NCBI RefSeq assembly: GCF_000620665.1
Contig: NZ_JIAU01000006.1
Location: 124,001 to 188,000 of the forward strand
Source of the DNA: Sphingomonas sp. URHD0057
Lineage (GTDB): Bacteria; Pseudomonadota; Alphaproteobacteria; Sphingomonadales; Sphingomonadaceae
Direction: 5' to 3'
DNA length: 64,000 bases
The translations under genes and the position numbers were made by a program. How positions within the stretch are numbered: the stretch's first letter is position 1; each line of letters starts with the position of its first letter. The notes under the pieces are model-generated. The model searched no databases. It had not been told where the DNA came from and saw only the letters and a program-made list of their open reading frames with translations. Positions 27,430-36,845 of the stretch are shown here, one piece after another.

Positions 27430-27458
27430 TAATAAATTACTGTCCGAAATGGAGACAA
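27430..27458 (-). promoter_or_regulatory. Candidate promoter of the GGDEF/EAL gene
   Basis: On the minus strand TTGTCT (27458-27453) and TTATTA (27435-27430) are 17 bases apart, in an AT-rich patch unusual for this window. The start site would fall near 27423, just before the GTG at 27405, which supports that start over the upstream one at 27489. Confidence 0.5.
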
Positions 27459-27508
27459 ACGGCCGGCCCGAACCGTTCGGGCCATCCACGATTGGCTGCG
27501 CTCTGCGA

Positions 27509-27596
27509 TGGTGCGGACGGCGGGACTCGAACCCGCACGCCCATTAGGGGCAGAAGATTTTAAGTCTCCAGCGTCTACCGGTTCCGCCACGTCCGC
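27509..27596 (-). tRNA. tRNA-Leu (UAA)
   Basis: On the minus strand a complete 85-base tRNA plus encoded CCA can be folded. The acceptor stem is GCGGAC(G)/GTCCGC. The anticodon loop contains TAA (GACTTAAAATC). The extended variable arm is as expected of class II tRNA-Leu, and the T arm is GCGGGTTCGAGTCCCGC. It lies between ihfB and the GGDEF/EAL gene, all on the minus strand. No integrase or attachment-site duplicate is visible. Confidence 0.97.
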
Positions 27597-27611
27597 CGGG
27601 ATGCAAATGCA

Positions 27612-27914
27612 TCATAAGTCGGCGTAGGCGGCTTCCTGCAGATTCAAGCGCTCGCGCATTTCCTTCCCCGGCTTGAAATAGGGCACGCGCTTGGCGTTGA
27701 CCGACACGGATTCGCCGGTCCGCGGATTGCGGCCGACGCGCGCATCGCGCTGACGGGTGGAAAAGGCCCCGAAGCCACGAAGCTCGACGCGACCGCCTTT
27801 GGCAAGCTGATCGGTGATAGAATCGAAAATGGAGCTCACCACGCTCTCGACCTCGCGCTGGGTGAGGTCCGGAAAATCGGTGCACAGCTTCTGCACCAGC
27901 TCGGAACGGATCAT
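27612..27914 (-). CDS. ihfB: Integration host factor subunit beta
   Basis: IhfB pairs with IhfA to bend DNA. The 100-aa protein begins [20 protein letters not shown]. It has the HU/IHF core [20 protein letters not shown], then [13 protein letters not shown] and a proline tip (RNPRTG) that inserts into DNA. Downstream [13 protein letters not shown] matches IhfB. ATG 27914 is chosen; a TTG two codons upstream (27920) is also open. It follows rpsA on the same strand, the common alphaproteobacterial order. Confidence 0.95.
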   Translation of the reverse strand: MIRSELVQKLCTDFPDLTQREVESVVSSIFDSITDQLAKGGRVELRGFGAFSTRQRDARVGRNPRTGESVSVNAKRVPYFKPGKEMRERLNLQEAAYADL

Positions 27915-27975
27915 CGGCAACCCCGCATCATGGAATTGGACAGGTCCCGGTACGCCCCCTGTACCCGCCGGGACT

Positions 27976-28017
27976 GCTTGCGCTGGAAGCTGTCAGGAAA
28001 CATCTTCCGGCGCAAGC
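27976..28017 (-). terminator. Hairpin between rpsA and ihfB
   Basis: GCTTGCGCTGGAAG pairs with CTTCCGGCGCAAGC (14 bp, one G-T wobble) around a 14-base loop. It lies 44 bases after the rpsA stop and 62 bases before ihfB. No T tract follows on the minus strand, so it may be a partial terminator, an mRNA-stabilising structure or part of the ihfB leader. Confidence 0.5.
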
Positions 28018-28060
28018 GTGATTCGAGCGGCATTATTCAAAAGAAATGCCGCATTTCCCG

Positions 28061-30046
28061 TTACTTCTCGGTTTCCGGGGCCTCGACTGCTTCCGCCACC
28101 GTTTCAGATTCGGCTTCGGCGGGCTCGGCTGCTTTCGCTTTGGCGGCCTTTGCCGGCTTGGCGGCCTTCGCCGGTTTCTCGGCCTTCACGGCCTTCTCGG
28201 GCTTGTCCGCCTTGGTTGGCTTCTCAGCAGCCTCGGCCTTGGCTGGCTTCTCGGCAGCCTCCGCCTTGGTTGGCTTCTCGGCAGCTTCCGCCTTCGCCGG
28301 CTTCGCGGCCTTGGATTGGGCTTCCTTCAGGGCTTGACCCAGAATATCGCCGAGCGACGCGCCGCTGTCGGACGAGCCGTATTGCGCGACGGCCTGCTTC
28401 TCTTCGGAGATCTGCAGCGCCTTGACTGAGAAATTCGGCTTCTTCGAGCGATCGTACCCGCTGACCATGGCGTCGAACTTCTGTCCGACCTGGAAACGCT
28501 CCGGACGCTGCTCGTCACGGTCGCGGCCGAGGTCGGTGCGCTTGATGAACCCGGTGACGCCGTCGTCGCCGACCTGAACGTCGAGCCCGGCATCCTGTAC
28601 CGCGCGAACGATTACCGTGACCGTCTCGCCCTTGTTGACGCCGGCTCCGCCGCGAGCACCGCCAGAGCGCGCGCTTGCGCCCGCGCCAGCGCCGGTGCCG
28701 GCCCCGCCGCCCTCGAGCTGCTTCATGCCGAGGCTGATGCGCTCCTTCTCGACATCGACGTCGAGCACCTGCGCCTTGACCAGCTCACCCTTGCGGTGAA
28801 GTCCAAGCGCCTCCTCGCCCGACACGCCCCAGGCGATGTCGGACATGTGGACCATGCCGTCGACGTCCCCCTCGAGCCCGATGAACAGGCCGAACTCGGT
28901 TGCGTTCTTGACTTCGCCCTCGACCACCGAGCCGACCGGGTGGGCGCCCGCGAAGGCCTCCCACGGGTTCGACTGCGCCTGCTTGAGGCCGAGCGAAATC
29001 CGGCGCTTCTCCTGGTCGACTTCGAGCACCTTGACGTCGACTTCCTGCGAAGTGCTGACGATCTTGCCCGGGTGGACGTTCTTCTTGGTCCAGCTCATCT
29101 CGGAAACGTGGACGAGGCCCTCGATGCCCGCTTCCAGCTCGACGAAGGCGCCATATTCGGTGATGTTGGTGACCCGGCCGCGGAACGTACCGCCGATCGG
29201 ATATTTAGCGGCCGCGCCCTCCCATGGATCGCTTTCGAGCTGCTTCATGCCGAGGCTGATGCGCTGCGTTTCCTTGTTGATGCGGATGATCTGCACCTTC
29301 ACCGTGTCGCCGATGCCGAGCACCTCGGACGGGTGGTTGACCCGCTTGTACGAAATGTCGGTGACGTGGAGCAGGCCGTCGATCCCACCCAAATCGACGA
29401 ACGCGCCGTAGTCGGTGATGTTCTTGACCACGCCCTCGATCACCTGACCCTCGGCGAGGCTCTGGATGAGGCCGCTGCGCTGCTCGGCGCGGGTCTCCTC
29501 GAGGATGGCGCGGCGCGACACGACGATATTGCCGCGGCGCCGGTCCATCTTCAAAATGACGAAGGGTTGCGGCAAGTCCATCAACGGACCGACGTCGCGC
29601 ACCGGGCGAATGTCGACCTGGCTACCCGGGAGGAAGGCGACAGCGCCGCCGAGATCGACCGTGAAGCCGCCCTTCACGCGGCCGAAGATCACGCCCTCGA
29701 CGCGGTTGGCGGCGGTGAATTCGCCCTCGAGCTTGTCCCACGCGGCTTCGCGGCGGGCGCGGTCGCGCGACAGCATCGCTTCGCCCTGGCTGTTCTCGAC
29801 CCGGTCGACATAGACCTCGACCTCGTCGCCGATCTTGAGATCGGCCTTCTGGCCCGGCGCGGCGAACTCGCGCAGCGGCACCCGGCCCTCGCTCTTGAGG
29901 CCGACGTCGATGACCGCCATGTCATTCTCGATTCCCGTCACGGTGCCCTTCACCACCTTGCCTTCGAAGGTCTCGTTCTCGCCGCCGAGGCTTTCGTTGA
30001 GCAAGGCAGCGAAATCGTCGCGGGTCGGGAAAGTCGTGGTCGCCAT
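28061..30046 (-). CDS. rpsA: 30S ribosomal protein S1 with an extended repeat tail
   Basis: S1 helps the 30S subunit bind mRNA. Six S1 (OB-fold) domains are visible, including [40 protein letters not shown] and [21 protein letters not shown] Gly/Ala linker (about residues 445-470) precedes the sixth. At 661 aa it is longer than the usual 560-570. The excess is a C-terminal tail of about 100 residues made of [17 protein letters not shown] repeats, then an acidic end. ATG 30046 ([20 protein letters not shown]) is chosen; the frame opens to 30097. A hairpin lies in the leader. ihfB follows; cmk, its usual partner, is 7.5 kb upstream. Confidence 0.97.
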   Translation of the reverse strand: MATTTFPTRDDFAALLNESLGGENETFEGKVVKGTVTGIENDMAVIDVGLKSEGRVPLREFAAPGQKADLKIGDEVEVYVDRVENSQGEAMLSRDRARREAAWDKLEGEFTAANRVEGVIFGRVKGGFTVDLGGAVAFLPGSQVDIRPVRDVGPLMDLPQPFVILKMDRRRGNIVVSRRAILEETRAEQRSGLIQSLAEGQVIEGVVKNITDYGAFVDLGGIDGLLHVTDISYKRVNHPSEVLGIGDTVKVQIIRINKETQRISLGMKQLESDPWEGAAAKYPIGGTFRGRVTNITEYGAFVELEAGIEGLVHVSEMSWTKKNVHPGKIVSTSQEVDVKVLEVDQEKRRISLGLKQAQSNPWEAFAGAHPVGSVVEGEVKNATEFGLFIGLEGDVDGMVHMSDIAWGVSGEEALGLHRKGELVKAQVLDVDVEKERISLGMKQLEGGGAGTGAGAGASARSGGARGGAGVNKGETVTVIVRAVQDAGLDVQVGDDGVTGFIKRTDLGRDRDEQRPERFQVGQKFDAMVSGYDRSKKPNFSVKALQISEEKQAVAQYGSSDSGASLGDILGQALKEAQSKAAKPAKAEAAEKPTKAEAAEKPAKAEAAEKPTKADKPEKAVKAEKPAKAAKPAKAAKAKAAEPAEAESETVAEAVEAPETEK

Positions 30047-30354
30047 AAGGTCTGTGTATCTCTCGTTACTTGTCGGGCCTGCCGCGTGGCGCGCCACCGT
30101 GGCGGGCCTTCACATGCGGACCTGGTCAAATGCACTGCCGCGAACGGACCATCCGGGCGCGGCGTCTTTGAACAGAACGTCCATGGCAAAAAGCGCGTCC
30201 CGGTTCCGGCCCGAAGCCGATGAACCGTACGCGCTCGCCAAAGAGACGGGCTGCCGCGAGCGCTGAATGGAGCACCCGCCGGACGGCGCGCGCCTTAGCT
30301 CAGCAGCAGTTTCAGAGCAAGGCTAAGCCGGGCGGCGGCCGGACGCGCAGCGTG
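30047..30354 (-). other. rpsA leader and intergenic region
   Basis: This 308-bp stretch between the rpsA start and the end of the hydrolase gene holds no convincing gene. On the minus strand it carries the rpsA leader with a hairpin at 30076-30108 (GGCCTGCC / GGCGGGCC enclosing the palindrome GTGGCGCGCCAC). S1 regulates its own translation in other bacteria, so a leader structure is plausible. A weak CTTAGC/GCTAAG pairing lies near 30293-30330. Confidence 0.5.
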
Positions 30355-31365
30355 TCAGGCGCCAACGCGGGCGCGCAGCTCCAGCGAACGGGGAGCGGCC
30401 AGCCGTCCATACCGGCGGTCGATCGTGCGGATTGCCGCCCGCGCCCCGCGGCCTCCGTGCTGCACTATCGCATCGGCTCGCGCGAGTTCACCATCGATTT
30501 TCGAATAAAACTCCTCACGGCATTGGCGATCGCCCGGCGACGGCTCTTCACGCGTCCGGTCGAGGAACTCGATCGCCTTGGCGAGCGACCTGCCGTTCAT
30601 CATGTCATGTCCTTCGTGCGGCCGAACCTCGACCGACAACCGATCGAAGCAATGGCCACGCAGGCTGGACACAACCCGCTTGGCGTCCGCGGTATTGTAC
30701 TCGTCCTCTTCGCCGGTCGAAAACACCATCGACATCCGCTCGAGAAGACGCTCGAAATTTTCGCGCGGCGGCAGTGGAAGGTCGTTCGAGCCGATGCTGT
30801 CCGAGCTACCGTCGAGAATCGCTCCTGAAAACACATCGGGGTAAGCCAGCGCCATCCGCTCGGCGATGCGCGCGCCGCCGGAGAAGCCCGCAATCCAAAT
30901 GCGATCAGGATCGATCGCGTGGTTGCGAGCCACGTTGGCTGCGGCCGTCAATGCGAGCGGGATGCGCCGACCGAGCGGCGAGGTGTCGTTTCCGCTTCGC
31001 GCGGCGGTCACGAAGATCACCCCGCGGTCCTCCAGGGTCGGTGGCCAGCCGAGCGGCATCCCGGCTCCGTCGAGAGGGGAAACCCAGACGAGAAGCCCAT
31101 AGCCTTTGGCGGGCTTTTCCGCCGGGACGTACAGGCCGAACTTCTCGTCCTTCGGGTTGATCGGAAAAGCGTTGAGGACCGCGGCATCGTTTTTCTTCGC
31201 CAAGTCTGCAGAGGCGAACGGGCTGAGCAGCCGCTTGATCAACTCGCCGTTTCTCGCCAGCGGCGTTGTTTCGGTAAAGGTTACCGCCTTGAATTTCGCG
31301 ATGCTCCCCGGACTTGCGGCAATGGAGCAGAAAGCGACCAAGGCCCCGAATACGCGAAGCTTCAT
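30355..31365 (-). CDS. Secreted alpha/beta hydrolase (PHB-depolymerase/feruloyl-esterase-like)
   Basis: This 336-aa protein has a signal peptide (MKLRVFGALVAFCSIAASPG, then SIA). The nucleophile elbow is GFSGGARIAE (GxSxG) near the middle, preceded by NHAIDPDRIWIAG, the usual layout of the LpqC/polyhydroxybutyrate-depolymerase-like esterases. RPHEGHDMMNGR probably supplies the catalytic His. The substrate is unknown. The start is ATG 31365; a much longer frame runs upstream through the antisense of the next gene and is not coding. It lies between rpsA and a GGDEF/EAL gene. Confidence 0.85.
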   Translation of the reverse strand: MKLRVFGALVAFCSIAASPGSIAKFKAVTFTETTPLARNGELIKRLLSPFASADLAKKNDAAVLNAFPINPKDEKFGLYVPAEKPAKGYGLLVWVSPLDGAGMPLGWPPTLEDRGVIFVTAARSGNDTSPLGRRIPLALTAAANVARNHAIDPDRIWIAGFSGGARIAERMALAYPDVFSGAILDGSSDSIGSNDLPLPPRENFERLLERMSMVFSTGEEDEYNTADAKRVVSSLRGHCFDRLSVEVRPHEGHDMMNGRSLAKAIEFLDRTREEPSPGDRQCREEFYSKIDGELARADAIVQHGGRGARAAIRTIDRRYGRLAAPRSLELRARVGA

Positions 31366-31448
31366 CAGACCGACGCTAGTTGCGAGCCTCAGTGCGGTCC
31401 AGCACCACTCCGGCGCACTGCAGAGATACCGGTTTTTCTTGGACGATT

Positions 31449-33074
31449 CTACGCCGGGCGGCGGCGGATGCGCGGCGTGAAGCGGGCATCGTCTGCGCTG
31501 TCGTCGGCCGTGGGGCTTTCGGGAGCTGACGCTTCGGACGCAGCGCCCTTCTCGCTCATGTCGAGGAAGGTGCGCACAGTCTCCGCCGAGACGGCGCGGC
31601 CGAACAGCCAGCCCTGGGCTTCGGAGCAGCCGAACTTTTGTAGCTCGTTGCGGATACTCTCCGATTCGACGCCCTCGGCCGTGATCGGGACGTTGAGCGT
31701 GTGACCAAGCTGCGCGATCGTCGCGACGATCGCGGCGGTCTGCTCGCTCTTGACCAGGGTGGCGATGAAGCTCTTGTCGATCTTGATCCGGTCGACCGGC
31801 AAAGTGTGGAGCTGGGCCAGGCTCGCGTAACCGGTGCCGAAATCGTCGAGGCTGATGCTGATCCCGACGTTCTTCAGGCTCTGGATGATGGTGGTGAACT
31901 GGTCGCGGTCCTCGAGCAGGGAGCCTTCGGTGATCTCGATCTCGAGGCGGTGCGCGGGGAAGCCGGTCGCGGCCAGCACCTTCATGATCTGCTCGGCGAG
32001 CGAGGCGTCGCGGAACTGCACCGGCGAGATGTTGACCGCGATCTTGAGGTGCTGGGGCCAAACACGCGCCTCGCGCAGCGCAGTTTCCATCACCGCCAGG
32101 GTCAGCGGGCCGACCAGCCCGGTTGCTTCGGCGACTTCGATGAACGCTTCGGCCTCGACGAAGCCGCGGGTCGGCGAGCGCCAGCGGGCAAGCGCCTCGA
32201 AGCCAACCAGCTCGCGAGTCTGGAGGTCGATCAGCGGCTGGAAGAACGGCACGAACTCGCCGAGCCTCACCCCGGCCCGGATGTCCTCTTCCAGTTTTAG
32301 CCGCTCGGTGAGCTCGCGCTCGAGTTCCTCGTCGAACCAAGCGAGGCAATTCCGGCCGGCGCGCTTGGCCGCGTAGAGCGCGACGTCGCTCTGGCGCAGA
32401 ATGTCCTCTTCGGATTGGCCGCGGGCGAGCTCGGCCAGGCCGATCGACGCCGAGACCTGGACCTGGGACCCGCCGAGAAGGACGGGTGCAGCGAGCTGGG
32501 CGATGATGGCACGAGCAACCCGCTCGGCCCCCACGGCGGTCGAATTCGCCAGCAGCACCGCGAATTCGTCTCCGCCGATGCGCGCGCAACAGGCCGCCGC
32601 GGGCGCGGCTCGGGTTAAGGTTTCGGCGAAGACCGCCAACAGCTGATCGCCGGCAAGATGGCCGTGAAGGTCGTTGACCCGCTTGAAATGGTCGAGGTCG
32701 AGAAGAAGCAATGCGCCGGAGGTTTTGGTTTCGCGTGCCTCGGTCAGGCAACGCAACAGCTCGCGCCGGTTGGACAGGCCTGTGGCGGGATCGGTGTTGG
32801 CATTGCGATGCGCCGCCCGCTCCGATTCCTCATAGGCCTCGAGGGCCTCCTTGAGATCCTTGGAACGGCGCCACCCGAACAGGATGATGGCGATGTTGAG
32901 GAGGAAGGCGACCGTCAGCGTGCTATTGGCATCGGGGACGGGCGCGCCCCTCAGCGCACCCGGAAGGACCTGGCTGCCGAGCCCGACGAACAGCAGCAGC
33001 GCGGCGATCGTCGCGCAGCTCGTGATCAAATGGCTGCTCGCGATGCGAACGGCGTTGCGGCTTGCTCCGTGCAC
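31449..33074 (-). CDS. GGDEF/EAL protein with both motifs intact
   Basis: This 541-aa membrane protein has N-terminal membrane segments (ITSCATIAALLLFVGLGSQV and a segment ending ILFGWRR), then GGDEF and EAL domains. The GGDEF motif is intact (RIGGDEFAVLL), and so is EAL (GFEALARWRS) with EITEGSL, DDFGTGYASL, KIDKSFI and GVESESI. It may make or hydrolyse cyclic di-GMP. It shares its plan and membrane part with the protein at 25789, so the two are paralogues flanking rpsA-ihfB. The start is GTG 33074, seven bases after AGGTGA. Confidence 0.93.
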   Translation of the reverse strand: MHGASRNAVRIASSHLITSCATIAALLLFVGLGSQVLPGALRGAPVPDANSTLTVAFLLNIAIILFGWRRSKDLKEALEAYEESERAAHRNANTDPATGLSNRRELLRCLTEARETKTSGALLLLDLDHFKRVNDLHGHLAGDQLLAVFAETLTRAAPAAACCARIGGDEFAVLLANSTAVGAERVARAIIAQLAAPVLLGGSQVQVSASIGLAELARGQSEEDILRQSDVALYAAKRAGRNCLAWFDEELERELTERLKLEEDIRAGVRLGEFVPFFQPLIDLQTRELVGFEALARWRSPTRGFVEAEAFIEVAEATGLVGPLTLAVMETALREARVWPQHLKIAVNISPVQFRDASLAEQIMKVLAATGFPAHRLEIEITEGSLLEDRDQFTTIIQSLKNVGISISLDDFGTGYASLAQLHTLPVDRIKIDKSFIATLVKSEQTAAIVATIAQLGHTLNVPITAEGVESESIRNELQKFGCSEAQGWLFGRAVSAETVRTFLDMSEKGAASEASAPESPTADDSADDARFTPRIRRRPA

Positions 33075-33231
33075 TCTTGATTCACCTGGCTTGAAACTCA
33101 GCCACTCCCATGTGTCAGGAAAACATTGAGAATAGCTTTACCGGTCATCGGCCATCCCATCGGATGGATAGGAATATTCCTATTGCATCTAGGAAACAGA
33201 TAGGGAACATGAGGCGCCGGAGTCGCTCATC

Positions 33232-33324
33232 ATGCTTGTTCTCGATCCTTCGATGGTGATTGCCGTCGCCGCCCTCATCACCAGCCTGTCCGCGTTGATC
33301 TGGGCCGTGCGGCGAAAGCCGTGA
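33232..33324 (+). CDS. Small membrane peptide (30 aa)
   Basis: This ORF of 30 aa reads MLVLDPSMVIAVAALITSLS and continues ALIWAVRRKP. It is one membrane segment with a positively charged end, typical of small bacterial membrane proteins. It has an ATG start, and the next gene begins 18 bases after its stop, so the two may be cotranscribed. It is too short for certainty. Confidence 0.45.
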   Translation: MLVLDPSMVIAVAALITSLSALIWAVRRKP

Positions 33325-33342
33325 TGCGCTAAAGGCGCAGCG

Positions 33343-33882
33343 ATGTTTGAAGGCTGGCAAGATTATTTCCTGCTCGTCGGATCCGCCGCGGCGGCGCTGA
33401 TCGGACTGTTGTTCGTGGTCGTGACGCTGACCGCGGGGCGCGAGCGGTCGACGCTCGAGCTCGGGCAACGCTTCTACATGAGCCCGATCGTGGCCGATCT
33501 CGCCGCGATCCTCGTCCTCAGCGGGGCGGCGATGATGCCCCACCTCCACCCGACCCCATTCGGCTGGTTCATCGCTGCCGCCGGCCTCGTCGGGTTCATC
33601 GCCGACATGCGCATCGCACAGGGCATCGGCCGGCTCAGCATTCCGGGCGAAAACATGCTGTTCGACCGGTCGTGGTATGGGCTCGTCCCCGCGCTCGTTT
33701 CGCTCCTGATCGGCGGTGCGGGAGTTTCGGTCCTCCTGCGCATCGGCTGGGCCCCCTTCGCGCTCGCGGTCGCGTTGATGGTTCTGCTGCTTGTCTGCGT
33801 CCACAACGCCTGGGACCTGGTCACCTATATCGCGCCGCAAGCGGGCCAGCCGCCGACGCAGAAGCTGGAAGAAAAGGAATGA
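33343..33882 (+). CDS. Hypothetical membrane protein
   Basis: This 179-aa protein has about five membrane segments, beginning MFEGWQDYFLLVGSAAAALI and including GAAMMPHLHPTPFGWFIAAA. It ends with a soluble Lys/Glu tail (QKLEEKE). Similar proteins with the opening W-x-D-Y-F-x-L-x-G-x-A-A pattern occur widely, with unknown function. It may share a transcript with the 30-aa membrane peptide before it. No catalytic residue is visible. Confidence 0.7.
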   Translation: MFEGWQDYFLLVGSAAAALIGLLFVVVTLTAGRERSTLELGQRFYMSPIVADLAAILVLSGAAMMPHLHPTPFGWFIAAAGLVGFIADMRIAQGIGRLSIPGENMLFDRSWYGLVPALVSLLIGGAGVSVLLRIGWAPFALAVALMVLLLVCVHNAWDLVTYIAPQAGQPPTQKLEEKE

Positions 33883-33947
33883 GCGCAAGTCCGCGTTAAC
33901 CACGGCTGCTGACCCTAGCTTAGCGACTTGCTGCGAGACTTGCGGAC

Positions 33948-34559
33948 ATGATCGCCGTCCGCTTTCTCGCCGCCGTCGCGGCGCTCGCCTTCGCTATTCC
34001 TGCGCAGGCCCAGCAATGGGAGGGCGCAACCGGAACCCTCGCCCGGCGCCTGCTCGACGCGCACAATCGTGAGCGCGCCGCGGTCGGCGCCGCGCCGCTC
34101 GAGTGGGACGCGCAGCTCGCGGCACACGCCGCCTCTTACGGTCCGGCCCTCGCGAGCATCCGCAGTCTGGTGCACTCCCCGCGGCAAGGGCGGCCCGGCG
34201 AGCGCGAGAACCTCGCCATGGCGTGGCACGGGACCCTGACGCCCGAACAATTCATCGCCTTATGGTCGCGCGAAAAAGGCATGCTTCAGCCCGCCGCCCT
34301 CGGGCTCGGCTGCCCAGTGCAATTCGGCTGCATGACCTTTCCCGCGGCGAGCCGGACGGGGCGCTGGGAGGATGTTGCGCACTACACGCAGATGGTGTGG
34401 CCGACGACCACCCGAGTCGGCTGCGCCATCTTCGCCGCCGACTGGGACTATCTTGTCTGCCGATACTCGCCGCCAGGAAACATCGATGGCAAGCCGGTAT
34501 TCGCGGCGGCCCTGGCCCACGATCCCCTGGCGCCACTGAATAGCCCATCGGGCCGCTAG
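33948..34559 (+). CDS. Secreted CAP-domain (SCP/PR-1-like) protein
   Basis: This 203-aa protein has a signal peptide (MIAVRFLAAVAALAFAIPAQ, then AQ). One CAP domain follows, with LLDAHNRERAAVGAAPLEWD, ENLAMAWHG, DVAHYTQMVWPTTTRVGCAI and a closing YLVCRYSPPGNIDG. Each is a CAP signature. The conserved His/Glu cavity residues are present (DAHNRER, GEREN, AHYTQMVW). Bacterial CAP proteins are secreted and their roles are mostly unknown. It precedes the large hypothetical protein gene. Confidence 0.9.
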   Translation: MIAVRFLAAVAALAFAIPAQAQQWEGATGTLARRLLDAHNRERAAVGAAPLEWDAQLAAHAASYGPALASIRSLVHSPRQGRPGERENLAMAWHGTLTPEQFIALWSREKGMLQPAALGLGCPVQFGCMTFPAASRTGRWEDVAHYTQMVWPTTTRVGCAIFAADWDYLVCRYSPPGNIDGKPVFAAALAHDPLAPLNSPSGR

Positions 34560-34664
34560 GCGCGGCAAAATCCGGCGCCTTTTCACGGTTATTTGCGAAT
34601 AACGCCGTATCGACATCGACCGACGCTTGGTTGATCTTCCTTCCGTTCTGGGAGGGCGAGTGAA

Positions 34665-36845
34665 ATGGCGGGCGTGCGTTTGAAAGCCGGCCTGGGCGCG
34701 TTTGCCGCGGCGGCGTTGGGAGCGATCGGCTGGGCCTGCGCCGGAGGTCCCGACGCCCCGACCTGGACCTTGGTCAAGCCAGAGTTCGACGAATACGGAA
34801 GCGCGGCGGTGCTGCTTCCGAGCAACGACACGCGGGTGAACCTGCTGCTGTTGCTCGCGGATCGCCGCGGAGCGATCGTCCGCGATCCCAACGCCAAGGC
34901 CGAGGGGGTGCCGCTCGCCCTGTTCCCGTGGTCGGTGATGTCCGAAAAGGCGCTGCCGCCGGTCGAGCCGGACTATGCCTACGATCGCTATTACGGAACG
35001 CGGTGCCAATCGAACCAGGCCGGCGCTGCGGCGTTCATCGCGGCGGTCCTGGCCAATGCGCACCTGGACGAGCGAGATCGCGCGAAATTGATCGCCGCTC
35101 GCCAAAACCTTAGTCCCGAGGCCAAGGAGGTCCATCAATATATCGGCGACCTCAATTGTGGCGCGGCGCCGCTATCGAACGTGGAGGCTCTGTCGCCCCC
35201 GGCCCGCGAGTTCGCCGTCTATCTCTCAGGGGCACGGGACTTCTACGCGGGTGAGTTCGTGCGCTCCGAGAGCGAGTTTCGAGAGCTCGCGAAGGCGAGT
35301 GATCCGTGGTTGAGGGAAACCGCGTCGTACATGGTCGCGCGGACCTTGCTGACGCGGGCCCTCGAGAAATCGATGACGCAATGGGGCTCGCTGGAAAAAG
35401 ACCCCGCAAAGCGCGACGCCGCCACCGTAAGTGCGGCGGGCACTGCCTTCCAGAGCTATCTCAAGGACTATCCTGACGGGTTTTATTCGGCCTCCGCGCG
35501 CGGGCTGATGCGCCGCGTCTATTGGCTCACCGGGAACGACACTGCGCTCGCCGCCGAATATGCGCAGCAGGTCGACAGCCGAGAGAACCTCGCCGACGCC
35601 GCGGCGGCGATCGAACTGGTTGACGAGATCGACAACAAATTGCCGCTGCCGACCCTGCAGCCCCAGGCAGTCCGCGATCCCATCCTGCTGGCGGTCGTCG
35701 ACCTCAACCGGATGCGTCACCCGGAGGATGAGAGCCTGCGCGAATATTGCTGCGGTCCGGCGATCACCAAGGCTGAGATCGACGGCCAGCGCGCTCAGTT
35801 CGGCAATGACAGCGAGCTGTTCGACTATGTCCGGGCTGCGGAAGCCTCCTTCGTCCGCCACCAGCCGGGCGAGGTGCTTCAACTGCTTCCCGATGCAGCG
35901 CGGCAGCCGCGCTTCACCTACCTGCAGTTCAGCCGCCAGATGCTTCGGGGGCTGGCGCTCGAAGCCGCCGGCGATCGCAATGCGCGCGGCTTCTGGCTGA
36001 GCCTGTTCTCCGGAGCGGTTCAGCCATACCAGCGCGAAGCGGTCGAGCTGGAACTTGCGCTGCACGACGAGAAGGCCGGCCGACTCGATCTGGTGTTCGC
36101 GCCCAGTTCGCCGGTGGCCCACCCAATCATGCGCGCGATCCTGCTTGAAGAGGTGGCTGGACCTGACCTCCTGCGGCAGCAGGCAAGCCGCCCTGGAGTG
36201 CCGCAATATGAGCGCGAAGCCGCGCTCTACACCTTGCTCACCAAGGAAGTCCGGCGGGGCTATTACCGGAGCTTCATTGGTGACGCCCGACTGGTGCCCG
36301 CCGACGCACCGGCGGATGCTTGGTACTCGCCTGCAATTTTCTACTCGCCACGGTGGTCGACGACGCTCAATCGGCCGCCGCTTGGCAAGTATGGGCCCAA
36401 GGCGCCGCTCGGCGATTATGGCTGCCCGGCGCTGACTGCGACGCTGTCGCAGCTCGTTGCGAAGCCCGCTTCAATCCGGGGGCGTCTGTGCCTCGGCGAA
36501 TATTTCCGAGCGAACGGCTTCACCTGGTACCCGGAAGGGACCGGCACCGGCTATTATGATGCGCTGCACAAGCCGGGCACTCTCGGCAGCAGCAGGGAGC
36601 TCTTTCCCCAGGGCCGTCCTTATTCTCGCCTCGAGGACTATAAGGCGATCATGAGCGACCGGGCGGCAACCGCCGACGAGAAAGCGCTGGCGCTCAACCG
36701 GGCAGTCCGCTGCTACGCGCCGAGCCACTCAAACGACTGTGGCGGGGTCGAGGTGAGCCTGGCCGTGCGACGCGGCTGGTTCAATCGGCTGCGCGCGCAA
36801 TATCCTCAGTCGCGGTGGGCCAAAGACCTGAAATATTATTGGTGA
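34665..36845 (+). CDS. Large secreted hypothetical protein (726 aa), partner of a DUF3142 lipoprotein
   Basis: This protein has an N-terminal export signal (MAGVRLKAGLGAFAAAALGA, then IGWACAGG). The rest is soluble and rich in helices. Segments such as SESEFRELAKASDPWLRETA, YMVARTLLTRALEK and FQSYLKDYPDGFYSASARGL resemble tetratricopeptide-like (YfiO-like) repeats. I recognise no catalytic motif. The stop overlaps the GTG start of the DUF3142 gene (GTGA), so the two are translationally coupled and likely form one envelope module. What the module does is unknown. Confidence 0.75.
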   Translation: MAGVRLKAGLGAFAAAALGAIGWACAGGPDAPTWTLVKPEFDEYGSAAVLLPSNDTRVNLLLLLADRRGAIVRDPNAKAEGVPLALFPWSVMSEKALPPVEPDYAYDRYYGTRCQSNQAGAAAFIAAVLANAHLDERDRAKLIAARQNLSPEAKEVHQYIGDLNCGAAPLSNVEALSPPAREFAVYLSGARDFYAGEFVRSESEFRELAKASDPWLRETASYMVARTLLTRALEKSMTQWGSLEKDPAKRDAATVSAAGTAFQSYLKDYPDGFYSASARGLMRRVYWLTGNDTALAAEYAQQVDSRENLADAAAAIELVDEIDNKLPLPTLQPQAVRDPILLAVVDLNRMRHPEDESLREYCCGPAITKAEIDGQRAQFGNDSELFDYVRAAEASFVRHQPGEVLQLLPDAARQPRFTYLQFSRQMLRGLALEAAGDRNARGFWLSLFSGAVQPYQREAVELELALHDEKAGRLDLVFAPSSPVAHPIMRAILLEEVAGPDLLRQQASRPGVPQYEREAALYTLLTKEVRRGYYRSFIGDARLVPADAPADAWYSPAIFYSPRWSTTLNRPPLGKYGPKAPLGDYGCPALTATLSQLVAKPASIRGRLCLGEYFRANGFTWYPEGTGTGYYDALHKPGTLGSSRELFPQGRPYSRLEDYKAIMSDRAATADEKALALNRAVRCYAPSHSNDCGGVEVSLAVRRGWFNRLRAQYPQSRWAKDLKYYW

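Noticed and set aside
27509-27596. tRNA-Leu as an integration site for an island
   Set aside because: No integrase gene, tRNA 3'-end duplicate or composition change is seen on either side.
30355-32751. 798-codon frame seeming to extend the hydrolase
   Set aside because: The upstream part is another frame of the GGDEF/EAL gene; the signal peptide at 31365 marks the true start.
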